A stretch of 64,000 bases of DNA. It comes from Cryptomeria japonica. Lineage: Eukaryota > Streptophyta > Pinopsida > Cupressales > Cupressaceae. Numbering within the stretch: position 1 is the stretch's first letter; each line of letters begins with the position of its first letter. Shown here one piece after another: positions 34,484-46,009 of this stretch. The notes beneath the pieces were generated by a model. It saw nothing but the letters and a program-made list of their open reading frames with translations. It made no database searches and was not told the DNA's origin. Where the stretch lies: assembly GCF_030272615.1 (NCBI RefSeq), contig NC_081410.1:145198349-145262348 (forward strand). Reading direction: 5' to 3'. A program made the position numbers and the translations under genes.

Positions 34484-35552
34484 TGGTTCTTAGGGTTTAG
34501 GTAGATTGGAACAATAAATAATATTAAATATATTGTGAAACAATAGAGGCAAAAAATAATAATTCACAATAACACATAGATCTCATGTGGTTCACCTAAT
34601 GTGGTCTACATCCACAAAGAAACAATCGTCAACTTTTTCTCATCATCTAGCTAAGAGAAAATTATAATTTAATGATCTTTCACAAAATTTGTTATATAAA
34701 AGAAGAAGAGTTTTGAAGATAAAAATCTAGAGTGAAAGTCGATCAAAGAAAGGGACGGGAATACCAAGTACATTCATCAATTTAGTGTGGTTTGTTGAGC
34801 AATAACAAAATACACTCTCTAATATTTTTAAGGACTTTAATTTATGATCTCTCTAGATTCCACCAAAAAGCGATTCTTTTCCTTACTAATTTTCTCAAAG
34901 CTTAAAATAGTACAAATTTGAGAGAAGCTTATTATTTCTTATATGGTATCCCTTCCCTTGTCTGAAAGGAAAAAAACACATAAGTTTCCTTTAGTATAGA
35001 GAAATTTCCTAGTATGGTGGTTAACTCAAGATCAAATATAGAGCTCTTAGTCTAGATAGGTTACAAGAACATGTTATTTTAAACCTTCTAGGATGAAGTA
35101 TCACTAGGAAATTGGTTCACACAGTGAATAAATATTGAAATAAAAAAATATTCTAAATGGGTCTAAGTGCACATTCCTTTGTCTTTTTCTCAAAAGCAGT
35201 GTTTAGCCTATGGATGTTTGGTTGATTATTGTATGTAACAATATTTAGAAATTTATCTCCAAAGTGATCATTGAACAAGCCTTAAATATTATGTTTTATT
35301 TCTAATATATCACTAGTATTTAGTAGGTTAATTCATGGTTATTAGGGTTTAGGTAGACTAGAACAATAAACAATATTAAATATATTACAAAATAATAGAA
35401 GCAAAAATAACAGTTCACAATAACACACATATATATAACGTAGTTCACCCAATATGGTGTACATACACAGAGAAACAACTGAACACTTTTTTTTTATCAT
35501 CTAATGAAGAGCAAATTACAATTTGATGATCTTTCACACTACACGACAACTT
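33855..35552 (+). repeat. Tandem duplication of about 850 bp spanning the LINE/LTR boundary
   Basis: Unit 1 (33855-34700) and unit 2 (34701 to about 35552) share the LINE linker and RT start followed by the first roughly 216 bases of a copia LTR (34484 in unit 1, 35336 in unit 2, offset 852). Differences are scattered. Only unit 2 continues into the complete LTR. The duplication therefore post-dates insertion of the LTR element. Confidence 0.82.
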
Positions 35553-35839
35553 ATTTATTAAGCTTTTTAGTGGTCTGCAAATGTCAGTTTACATGCCAAA
35601 ATAACATCCAAATCCCTTATTAAATAATGGGCAATTTTTTGCTTTGGGGACTGTGCTACCCCCATACCCCTATTGTGGGTATTGCTCCTAGGACCTCACC
35701 AGGCTAGGGGGATAGTCCCCTCGAGACCCAAAGGAGGGCTTTGAGACCCTTGCACTCCCCTGTTAATTGATTTGGGGGGGAAACATGCCTGACAAAGTCA
35801 CCAAAATTTATTTATATGATTAGTTGCCATATACCAACA
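35336..35839 (-). repeat. 3' LTR of element F (short copia LTR, 504 bp)
   Basis: The plus strand runs TGGTTATTAGGGTTTAGG to TATACCAACA; the minus strand starts TGTTGGTATATGGC. On the minus strand, GTGTATGTACACCATATTGG and the GTTATTGTGAACTG region resemble the U5 of Tork/Tar-type copia LTRs. It includes a GC-rich segment at 35640-35780. ATTCA precedes it; the other flank is not in view. Confidence 0.75.
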
Positions 35840-35854
35840 ATCTCCCACTTGGAG
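35840..35854 (-). promoter_or_regulatory. Polypurine tract of element F
   Basis: The minus strand reads CTCCAAGTGGGAGAT directly before LTR start TGTTGG. Confidence 0.78.
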
Positions 35855-36524
35855 ACTAATCCTAAACGAACATTTTTTGCACCTATAACTCCCACTAGAT
35901 TGGTGCACCTATACTTGGCTTGTTTCTCATTTGCGTTATTATCATTCTTCAATGCCAACAAAAATTGAACAAGAAATTAGTTTCTTTTGAGTTACAGCCT
36001 TAGTCAACGTATTTGTAGGATTCTAGTTAGTGCGTATTTTTTCCAACTTCAACTATCCATCTTCTAAAATTGATTGTATAAAATGGTATTGGAGTTGTAT
36101 CTAATTTGTCTTAGAGTGAAGGCTTGAGTTCTTTACAAGATGAATGACACTCTGACTATCATTACAAAATCTTATATTGTCCTATCACTTGCCCCATTGC
36201 TCCATAAACCTTTATAACCAAATTGTCTCATTACTAGCCTCTATAGAAGCAACATACTCTGCTTTTGTTGTGGAAAGTGTAACAACCTTTTGCAATGATA
36301 AAATTAAACTAAATATTCTTTCACCTACAATAAACACAAACCCTATTGTGCTCCTCCTACTATCAATATCTCTCACTAGATCTGAATCAACATATCCCTA
36401 TATAGTGGTGTTAGAACCTCCAAAACATAATGGTTGAGTAGCAATACCTCTCAAATACCTAATAATTGCAATATCTAGCCTTGTACACACCATGGAATAC
36501 ATCAAGTTGTCAACTGTTGAAGAG
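35855..36524 (-). pseudogene. pol: Copia RT C-terminus and RNase H of element F, left part
   Basis: On the minus strand, starting at 36524, the reading is SSTVDNLMYSMVCTRLDIA, then RYLRGIATQPLCFGG, a VDSDLVRDIDSR RNase H start, LSTTKAEYVASIEASNE with the active-site Glu, and CNDSQSVIHLVKNSSLHSKT. The C-terminus is LTKAVTQKKLISC. Stops and shifts interrupt it. At 36525 a solo LTR breaks the frame; the upstream part of the same RT resumes at 38039. Confidence 0.82.
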
Positions 36525-36529
36525 TATGA

Positions 36530-38033
36530 TGATGAATAATGATGAATAGTAAATAACCAACAGATACTGAGAGGGGGGGTGACTTAGTATACACAAAAAC
36601 TTCTTTAACAACTTAAACTGCAAAGACATCACTAACTGGTAAACAACATCACTGATCTAAATCAGGGCACTATCGGTAAAACACAGTGAGACTGTGAAAG
36701 ACATAAACCGGTAACACTTAGATCTTCACAAAACCTAATATCTCATTTCCACTTCACCCATATGCATAAACAAGTAATGCATCATCAAAAATATAATGAC
36801 CACTAGATCAACATGCCTTACCGCTTAACAGAAAACACTAATCATCACATGAAAAAGCATCACACATGACAAACATATTTTTCACATGGAAACCAAGCTG
36901 GGAAAAACCACTATGGGGATGAATACCCATAAGTTGTTCTTGAACTCTTCTGAAGTTCGATTTGTTAGGAGCCTAGTCTAGTTAAGGACTTTACAATAGG
37001 TTATGCTAGGAACCGATCCTGCAAGGGATCACCCGGTTAAGGGATGGCTAAATACTTGGTTAAAGGTTAGAACCCTGTTAAAGGTTACCTCGCAAGAGGA
37101 TTTGAAGAACTCAATGATTTTGAGTCACCCTGTTAAAGGATTTACGAAAATCCTGTTAAAGCTACCCGATAAAGGGATTTTCCAACTACTGAAATGGTTA
37201 GAAGTCAACACGTAATACACTGATTTGATAACAACACTCAATGCCAAGACAAATCCATTTCAGTTCCTTTACTTTTGCAATCACACTTTGCAAATCTCTA
37301 CTCACTGCACCGGTCTAGCAAGAATCAAGTATCTCTTCACTTGGATACACACACAACATTTGCCAACAACCTCAAATGAGAATCATCATCGACCTTATAG
37401 GAAACAGATAGGTCGGTGGCATAAACCCTAAACCCTAAACATTTAGGTTATCAATACAGTCGGTCCAATCCTGACCGTTCAATCACATTGCATAGGGTAA
37501 AATAATCTTGAACAAATCTCAAGACATTCTCCATCGTTCGTTCTTCACTGCTTTTGGAAGCTGATAACCCATCATGCGCTCTCCACCGTTTACTAAGACT
37601 TCGCACATTCCCGAGGTAGATAGGATCAATATTCTTCATGCAAGATCCTCAAGGAAATCCTTCACATGCACAAGGATGACATGGCAACACGATCTGATCT
37701 CTATTTCAATGCTAACTCATCATAGAATGTCGTCAGTCGAATCACATAGACTTGAAATGCATCAACCAGAAACCCTGAAGCTGAGACTACCAACTAATAG
37801 TCATATCAAATGAAACCCTGATACACTTTGCATATATCGGTTCACATTCGAACATACTGGTTCACCTTTTCACATATACCGATTCACATCATCATACCGG
37901 TTCACTTCATACCATCATACCGGTTCGCTTGCCAATTCGCTTACTTCAATATACCGGTTCATACTTCAACATATTGACATCAATGACAATGTACAATATC
38001 ATCATGTCATCCAACTCTGCACATATGCCAACA
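36530..38033 (-). repeat. Solo LTR (family G, 1504 bp) inserted in element F pol, TATGA duplication
   Basis: It runs TGATGAATAATG to ATATGCCAACA on the plus strand and is flanked by TATGA at 36525-36529 and 38034-38038. Joining the flanks gives a continuous RT reading (MSKVSYSSTVDN), confirming the insertion site. It contains the GAGAGGGGGGGTGACTTAG block, GGAAACCAAGCTGGGAAAAA, and a GTTAAGGGAT-type cluster at 36960-37180. With no internal sequence it arose by recombination between two LTRs. Confidence 0.92.
37832..37960 (-). promoter_or_regulatory. Six-fold ATACCGGTTCAC repeat in the U3 of LTR G
   Basis: ATACCGGTTCAC-like words occur near 37833, 37854, 37875, 37894, 37917 and 37950, spaced about 20-33 bases. 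On the minus strand this is upstream of the expected transcription start. Copies of short motifs in U3 are commonly enhancer elements in plant copia LTRs; that function is inferred here. Confidence 0.6.
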
Positions 38034-38038
38034 TATGA

Positions 38039-38150
38039 AACCTTGGACATGTTGTCCATATCCTCTTGTGTCATGCCTGATACATATCCTTATTCAAATC
38101 ACCCTCGCTCTTAGGTAGAGTTGAAGTAAACTTTGCCCTTGCTCCAATTG
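38039..38150 (-). pseudogene. pol: Element F pol, right part beyond the solo LTR
   Basis: On the minus strand it reads MTQEDMDNMSKVS up to the solo LTR, the segment before the MYxMVCTRPDIA block of copia RT. Similarity fades to the right by about 38150; the rest of pol, gag and the 5' LTR are not recognised. Confidence 0.7.
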
Positions 38151-38159
38151 ATATCTCTC

Positions 38160-39010
38160 TCAAATTATTGATTAACTATTTGGACTAGAATGTGAAATCT
38201 TCAATGTCAAAATTGGTAAAATAAGAGTAAAGCTAAAGGATATGTGGTAGAAAAATGGTAGCATGAACTTACTAGAAAATGTGTTATTGATAATGCAAGG
38301 TAAAATTTTTGATTTATAGGCTCTTGGTTTGACAAATGGAGGGTTAAGATGCAACTCGAGGATCAAGGGCTCACAATAGATAAGAGCTCTTAATAAAGAG
38401 GGTCTGAATAAGTATCAAGAGTAGGTTTATTATAAATGGTTGAAAATGATAGGGATTGGACAAAGAAAAGGGATATTTTGGTTTAAGATTTCTAAAAGAG
38501 GCAAGATTTGACTTTTTTCCTACTCTTGAAGAGCTGAGGAATTCAAAATTGGGATTTAATGGAAAAGGGGATATTTCCTCACACTTGGTCAAACCTTAAA
38601 GTACCATTTGTCACAAGTGGATTTAGGAGGAATGAGGCAGAGGATAATTGGAGGATTATGCATGCTTGCACATGTAAAGGGAGAAGAAACTTGTCACATA
38701 ATAGGAAGTTTGATGATTGGAGGAATATTAAATTAAGCAAAATGCTAATGAAGACTTAAGGAAGATCAATTATTTAATCAAGATTAAAGTAATTTTAAGT
38801 GGAGCATATGGTTGGATTAGTTAAATTAATCAACCTCAGAAGTAAGGGGAAGACAATTAATTTAGATAAATTTAATTAATTGTGGGGATGGAAAATAATT
38901 GATTATTTAAATGATTAGAGGACTATAAGAAGGTGAATTATAGGAAATAATTAATTAAATTTTTTATTTAATTAATTATATAATGGGTAGTTAATTTTTG
39001 TGTGTCTATA
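38160..39010 (-). repeat. Putative degenerate LTR end of a Ty3/gypsy-like element (element L)
   Basis: The right part has AATTAATTAAAT/ATTTAATTAATT palindromic stretches (about 38940-38980) and ends TGTGTGTCTATA, followed by TTTTTTCCCTCTTTT. The order matches 57677-57950, where palindromes, GGTGTCTACA and a polypurine tract occur in sequence. The left edge is not defined. Confidence 0.4.
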
Positions 39011-40412
39011 TTTTTTCCCTCTTTTATATGATGTTATGACTAGCAAAAGTAGCATCATGTAAAAGAAGAATAAAATTATGCCCTAGTTGGTTAGAAAGCA
39101 ATGATGGAAGGAGGTTTAGGAATGATAACCCTTAATATTTCACATGAAAAATATTTTTGGGTGATCTCTCAAAAGAAGAATGGATGTTATAGTGAAGGAA
39201 TTCAAATTTGAGATTTATTAGGATAGAAGGTAGAAAAAACAGATTTCTATTAATGGTGAAAGAAGTAGAGGAAGCAATAAAAAGTTAGGGCCTAGGCATC
39301 TAAGTGGGGATTGGAGACCTATAAAAGGCCTAAGGAGGCCCATATGAGGTCATTTAAATTTGCACCTTCTCAGAGATATGATAACACCTTGTATGATAAT
39401 TATATGTGATTGGTTGCATTCACACCTTCGAGGAGATTAGAGAAAACTAGTTTGTACCCCTTAGGTCCTATTCATAGTAGTTTACTTAAATTTACTTAGG
39501 GTTTACATATGATACTTATCACTTTATGTCTTAAGTCATAAGATTAAGATTTAAGTTAATTTGGAATTTGTGTCATTTTTTTACTCTACAAGTCATCATA
39601 TGATGCAAGAGAGAAGTATACTTATTTTTTCAAGTACAACTAAGACCTAGAGAATCCTAGATTTCTTGATATGACTAACATGAAGTAATCCCACAAGATC
39701 TAATACCATATAAGATTTGATATAGAGTTCTCACTACCATGCAAGATTTGGCTATGAATTTAGCCACCAAATATCTAAAAACTTAAATAAAAGCACATCA
39801 GAGATCAAGTATGAAAGTATAATATTATTCTATCAAAAGAAGCAAATATACAATAATGAATTATGATAGATTGGAATGAGAACCCGTTAGATATATAGCC
39901 CAAGATGAGACATAGCACTATATAATATTATGAAATGTGTCCTAATATTATGAATTGACATAAAGTGACGAGTATTCTATATGAACCCTCTGTAAGCTTA
40001 AGTGAACCAATGGGAATATGACCTGAGGGGTAAACCAATTAGGTAAAATACCTCATTCACAACCAATCCCCTAAGTGCAATTGAGGGAGAATGTAAAAGA
40101 TGCAAAGATGAAATGATGGGTCCTTTCTATTGATGTGATTTTTCATGCATTTTAGAATCGATCACAATATCACAACAATAGTATTATTATTTTTTGTTCA
40201 ATTTTTTTATGTATTTTTTTTTATCAAGGTTATTCAAGTTATCTCAATAAAAAATTATGTCACAAAAAAAATACTTTTTTCTCCTCTAAGAATAACAAAA
40301 ACTAATTGTTAGGTGACATGAGATCTTTTCAATATACAAAACATATATGTGATTTTGTGACTCTAATCAAAGAGATTAATCTACTATAATTTTAATTAAC
40401 TAGTGGATAGGC
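39011..40412. other. Unassigned sequence with a TATA-like site near 39315
   Basis: CTATAAAAGGCC occurs at about 39318-39329 and could be an LTR or gene promoter, but no coding region or LTR boundary follows that I can support. The rest shows nothing. Confidence 0.3.
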
Positions 40413-40857
40413 TATAGGGGAAAGGACCCAGTAGTTGAGTGCATTCCAATTCTTGTGATAGAAGTTGTTGATTTAATATCCCCATACTTGCTGATTTAAT
40501 GTCCAACTTTTGTACACATTGTACCAATAGTTGTATGATAAGTACCAATAATTGAATGAAATATACTATTTATTGTGAAAAGTAACCAATCATGTGATGC
40601 CACATCAACTGCACAAGTATTGGGGCCCTTTTGCACACCTATTGGTCTCACTTTTTTTGGGGGTTGTTTTGGACACCTTGGCAAAAGGCATGTTGATGTG
40701 GCATCATATTTGATGATGTGGCCCTAAAACCTTAGTTATAAGTAGGGGACTTGCCAAGTAAGCTGCTGTAAAAAAATCAAAGTGATTTGAAATTTCCATG
40801 TAGTATTTTGAGAAGCGCAAAGTTAGGGTGCACAACTACTGGGTCCTTTCCCCTATA
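40413..40857. mobile_element. Foldback MITE-like DNA element with 25-bp perfect terminal inverted repeats
   Basis: 40413-40437 (TATAGGGGAAAGGACCCAGT then AGTTG) is exactly complementary to 40833-40857. Internal inverted repeats continue the symmetry: GATGCCACATCAAC near 40597 and GTTGATGTGGCATC near 40690. At 445 bp and with no transposase it fits a MITE. The outer TATA may be part of the repeat or a TA-type target duplication. The superfamily cannot be fixed from one copy. The minus-strand open frame inside is not credible coding. Confidence 0.85.
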
Positions 40858-42446
40858 TTGTGGGAATTTTCATGGGATTAAGGCATTCTCATGCCCAAAA
40901 ATTTTAACAGGTGATTGAAATATTCCTCACCTCACACCAAAAACTTTTGTCATATGGTTGAAACATTTCTTACCTCATGCTTGAAACCAAGTCTTTCTCA
41001 CATCGAAAAAGTGTCTAACGTTGAGAAAAATAGCTTTCAATCAGTAGAAAATCCTCACCCCACACATTAATACAAATTTTAACTTGCAACTAATATTCAT
41101 ATATTTTTTCAGATATTATTTTTTCTTTTTAATGTGATTAGATTAAAACAATAGTTGTAGGGAGATTGGTTTTGATTCGTCTAATTTTATGGCATGATGT
41201 AGTTTCATAAAATTTTCTTTCAATATTTTGGGTAGATGGGATTGGATACATGTGATACTTCTGAGTATATGCAAAGACATGAGTTTCATACAAGATAAGA
41301 ATGATGGATATGTCGGGGTCAATGAATAGTTCCTCAGCTAGTTGGATTCTTCGAACGTTCTTGGTCAATCTCTTACATTCTACTCTCCTACGATTTCCCA
41401 AAATACTAAACTTCACTCTACGAGACATTATTTTTTTGGTTTATTTTCAAGGATGCAAGACAAAATCCTATTTTAAATATGCTAGACACTTTCTAAGATA
41501 AGGATGCAAGACACTCTCTATCAGGGTTCAGAGGAGGTGGAGCTTGGATTATTGATGCAGGGACTTCGCAGGGTCATAACTTTTGACTCGATTGTCCAAT
41601 TGGGATGAAATTTGACATGAAGGTATATCATGAGGAGTTGTTTTAATTGTTATTAGAACCTAGTTTGATAGGGCCTCAAATAAATCAAATTTTGGAGGTT
41701 TGATTCCTTCATCTGAGGCCTCAAAATTGGCTTTTACTGTTTTTTATTTTTGTTTTTAGAAAGTTGGTTTTTTAGTTAATTTTGAACTCATAATATTTAT
41801 GGGGTTAGAAAGTTGACAATTTGTGCCATAGGATTTTTTTTTATATTTCCAAAAGATTTCATGATTTTTGGGATAGATTTGAAATTTTCCATAAAAGGCA
41901 AATTTTTAATTTTGTAAAAATATGCCCAAAAAGGAATTTTTCACTTTGTTGTTAAAATAGGCTCATTTTCATTGTAATCGCAGAATGGTTGGAGTTTGCA
42001 GAAGAAGAATAATTAAGAGAATTTGATCCATACTTGTGTCAATCTTTATAATTTCATTTATTGTATTGATTATGTTTTAATTGACTACATCAATAATTTC
42101 TTCTTCCCTTTGTTTTTGTTGTTCTCTCTCTTGTTCAATTTTTTTCTTCAAGGATTTTTCAATGCATTTGGCTATGGATTCCTCTTCTTCTATGACAAAG
42201 GTTGTTCTCATGTACTAAGTGTAGCTAGTTTTGGTCTCCCAAGCTAGGTTGCCTAACCTTATCATGATGCTCTCTTGGTGATTATCATATGCTAGGTTGG
42301 GTTGAAGCAAGGGGGTAACATTAGTACTAGGAAGAATCATCTTGAATCATGACTCCAACTTAAACCCTCTAAGCTATGGATGATTATAGTAAAAAGAAGA
42401 GACAATAAATTAACTTCCTAATTAAGCTAAATGAGATTGTCGCATT
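40858..42446. other. Unassigned sequence
   Basis: 41138-41428 is open on the minus strand but matches nothing I know. GGATGCAAGACA occurs twice near 41452 and 41502. 41510-42000 is AT-rich without features. Confidence 0.35.
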
Positions 42447-42831
42447 AATTGAAAGGTTCATTTACCACCTAATTAGGATCTAAGTGCAATTTGTAACATG
42501 AATTGAAAAGATTAATCCAATGCCTGATTAAGGTCTAGGTTAAATTTGTTGCATGAATTGAAAAGATTAATCCAATGTCTAATTAGGTCCTAGATGAAAT
42601 TTGTTGCATGAATTGAAAGGATTAATCCAATGTCTAATTAGGTCTGAGATGAAATTTATTGCATGAATTGAAAGGATTAATCCAATGTCTAATTAGGTCC
42701 TAGATGAAATTTATTGCATGAATTGAAAGGATTAACCCAATGTCTAATTAGGTCCTAGTTGAAATTTGTCTGCATGAATTGAAAGGATTAATCCAATGTC
42801 TAATTAGGTCCTAGATGAAATTTTTTTGTTC
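42447..42831. repeat. 55-bp tandem array, seven units
   Basis: AATTGAAA(A/G)G starts units at 42447, 42501, 42556, 42611, 42666, 42721 and 42777. Five internal units are nearly identical (GATTAATCCAATGTCTAATT phrase), the first is divergent and the penultimate has a one-base insertion. No coding function is apparent. Confidence 0.92.
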
Positions 42832-43424
42832 TATTTTAAACCTCTAATTGATTAAACCCTGCAATATGCATGTCAAACCTTCAAAAATCTGCAAATCAAC
42901 TTATTAGATCAATCCACACCCTGCAAATGACAAACACAGTTAGCATAACCCTGCATGTGAGAAGAAATTAGTTGATGAACAACCTTGATTACAAACTATG
43001 CAACACATTAACCAATTATGCAACACATTGACCAACTACACAACTTCTTAACCAACTACTCAACTTCTTAACCAACTGCGCAGGACTGGGTGTCACCTAC
43101 ACAGGATTAGTGTCAGGCACAAAAACCAAAAAAAATTTAACCTTTTGGAACTTGCAATTGATCAAAAATTTGACAAAAAGTGTTAAATGGAAGTGTAATT
43201 CATGTTAGATTCACCAAATGTAGACATAGGAAAATGGGTTAATTAGTTCAAAAACATAAATGCATGCATTTGAATCTAAGCTACCAAAAAACTTGAATTA
43301 CATGCTAACTTTCCTAATCTTACCAAGGAAATAACTGGAGCAAAGCCTGAAAATAAATGCAAATGATCTACTTGGGCTTCTCTAGTTAAACTTCACTACC
43401 CTTCCTTTCATCTCTAATGATGAT
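42832..43424. other. Unassigned sequence with short CAACTACTCAACTTCTTAACC repeats near 43030
   Basis: ACCAACTACNCAAC-like words recur at about 43012-43080. No gene or mobile element boundary was recognised. Confidence 0.4.
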
Positions 43425-43429
43425 ATGTC

Positions 43430-44909
43430 TGATGGTATGATGAAAGAATAAGTATCTGCTAGATTAATGAGAGGGGGGGGTGAATCAGTATACTGAAAAA
43501 CTGATACAAACTTCCAAACTCAAAATAAACTTATCAACAAATAACTCTGTCAAGATAATATCTCAAAGATTACCAACATCAACTAGCATCAACCAGTTTG
43601 ATTGTTATGACAACTTAACAATAAACAAATTCAATCTTGTAAACATCAAATGCTTATCATTCAACATATTCAATCTCTCAATGTTTCCAGTTATCATGCC
43701 TTATCAGAATAGTTAAGTAGTTAATAAAATCAACAAATAAGATCATAACCACAAAATCATTCACCACTTGACACAAATATTTATACGTGGAAAACCCAAA
43801 TAGGTAAAAACCACGGTGAGATGAGACTCACAAGGATAGTTATTTGAACTCTTCTGAAGTTTTCCCTATTAGGAGCCAAGCATGTTAAAGCTTTTACAAT
43901 AAGTCATGTTAAGAACTGATTGTGTTAGGAATCACCCGGTTAAGGGATTTACAAATATACCTTGATGAAAAGCACAATACCCTGTTAGGAGTAACCTCGG
44001 TAGAGGATTTGAGAATCTAAACTAATGGACCACCTTTTGAGAGGATTTAGAAAGTAACCAAGCTTGTTAGAGCTTACCCAGTTAGGGGATATCAATTTCT
44101 CTTGTAATTGTTAGAAAACAATAGGTTTTCTTGATCTGTCTGAATAGCACTACATCTGCTTGATCAGATCCTTCTTAAGCTTCAATCTACTTTTACTCAA
44201 ACTGCAGATCCATCCATTGGTTAGGCAACCACACACTCAATTGGTTTCTACCAATTTTGCCAACTTTGCCAACACTTAACAAAACAATATCATCGACCTT
44301 AAATACAAATCAACTAGGTCAGTAACACAACAAAAACCTAATTCTCATCATCAAGATTACAAACAAGTCGGTACAATCTTGACTATTAGAAATCATAACA
44401 ATCTCTTCACATTCTTTAAGAAATTTCCAACCGCTCCATGATTACCGTTTCATCAGACTTGTAACTCATCACACGCTATGAATTAGATGCAATCCACTTT
44501 GCTCCTTTCCAAGACAACAAATGCACCAAAACAATCTAAACATATCCTCATACAATGGTCACATGTGTCTCCATCGTTACCGCTCAACATTAGATTTTAA
44601 ACCAAAAAACTTGATCGGTTAGGGTTTATCAAAAACAACTGGTAGGGTTTACCAGCTACATAACATAGAAAGGTTTAACCCTTTACACCAGTTCAACTTA
44701 CAAACTACCATATACCGGTTTACAACATCTTCCTCAAAGTTTATCATACTGGTTACAAGACAATAGCAATAAAAATAATAACATCAGCAATATCATGAAT
44801 ACCATTCACTAGTTCAATTGACATCAATGACAACGTATCATTAATGCAATCTATATGCAAATGCCAACAATAAAATATCATTAATGCAATCTATATGCAA
44901 ATGCCAACA
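43430..44909 (-). repeat. Solo LTR (family B/C, 1480 bp) with ATGTC target duplication
   Basis: It runs TGATGGTATGATGAAAG to AAATGCCAACA and is flanked by ATGTC at 43425-43429 and 44910-44914. It is closely related to the element B LTR at 13708-15055. It carries AGGGGGGGGTGAATCAGTA, GGAAAACCCAAATAGGTAAA, and a GTTAAGGGAT/GTTAGGAG cluster at 43865-44095. No polypurine tract or coding sequence adjoins it, so it is a solo LTR. Confidence 0.92.
44830..44909 (-). repeat. 40-bp tandem duplication at the terminus of the solo LTR
   Basis: ATCATTAATGCAATCTATAT followed by GCAAATGCCAACA occurs twice, ending at 44869 and 44909. The target duplication abuts the second copy. The inner copy therefore reproduces an LTR terminus inside the LTR. 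Confidence 0.85.
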
Positions 44910-44914
44910 ATGTC

Positions 44915-46000
44915 GCTCTCATTATGCCAGGTGCATGAAACAAATTAAAGAAAAGGGATGATATTCAAGATTTACTAGGAATGTGTGGTTAAACTAATTA
45001 CTAATTACTAAATGCTAGTGATTAAATTTGACAAAATGAAATTACCTAAGCTAGATGATTTATTGGACAAATAGATATCAATGGTAAAAAATTAGACTGA
45101 ATAACAATGCATAAAAGTTAGATGATCTGGACAAACAGACATAATAAGATTAGTTAAGAATTAGATGATTTGATTGAAGGAGAGGCCGCAATTTATAGAA
45201 AATCAGAGACTCAATGGACAAACAGTATTGAAAAGATTTTTCATCGAGTTCACAAACCAAATTGAACACACGAGAGAGTCGTCATTCGAGGAAGGGTGAA
45301 GGAGATGGAGGAAAAAGAAGAGAAAAAGAAAAAAGCAGATTTTCGAGGATGCATACCTCATTTTCAAATTAAAATTTTGAAAAATAATGAGATATTTCCA
45401 AAAATCAGGACTTTTGAAAATCAAAGATAAACCCCAAGATATAATTTGCTATTTTCAAAAATTAGGAGGATATTTTCAATTAAATTTTTTTTAAAGCAAA
45501 TATTATCCTCATATGAGAAGATAATTTGGAAAATTAAATAACTAAAGATATTTATCTAATTTTGAAGACATAATTAGATAATTGAATAATTTAAATAAAT
45601 TATTGAACTATAGGTTATGAGAAATGAACCTTTAATTAATTAATTAAAATTATTTAATCAAAGGGAATAAATTGAAATTTATTAAATAATGAGATATTAT
45701 TTAATTAATATTAAAGGAAAGGGGTTTAATGAAAGATTAAAGAGATTAGAAGCAAAAAAGTTATAAAAATGGGCTTAATTAATTAAAGAATGAATTAAAC
45801 CTAAAAGGGCTAGTTCGTGAAACTGATGTGTGAAGACCTTAGTTAGGTCAAATTAAGTCAATTTGGGTCAAAATAGGTGAATTAGGAAATAATTGGGAAG
45901 GTTCAAATAGAAAATCGGAAGATTCATATGAAAATAAAAAAATTAGGCCAAACCAGGTAAAACCAAGCAACTGTGAGTAAACCTAGTCAAAGTGGGTCAA
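44915..46000. other. AT-rich repeat-derived sequence
   Basis: 45480-45800 is A-rich on the plus strand with AATTAATTAAA and ATTTAATTAAT words resembling the palindromic stretches of LTR I and element L. No boundaries or coding frames were resolved. Confidence 0.35.
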
Positions 46001-46009
46001 CGAGTAGAG

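Noticed and set aside
40496-40684. Minus-strand frame inside the MITE
   Set aside because: It falls within the inverted-repeat structure and shows no transposase motif.
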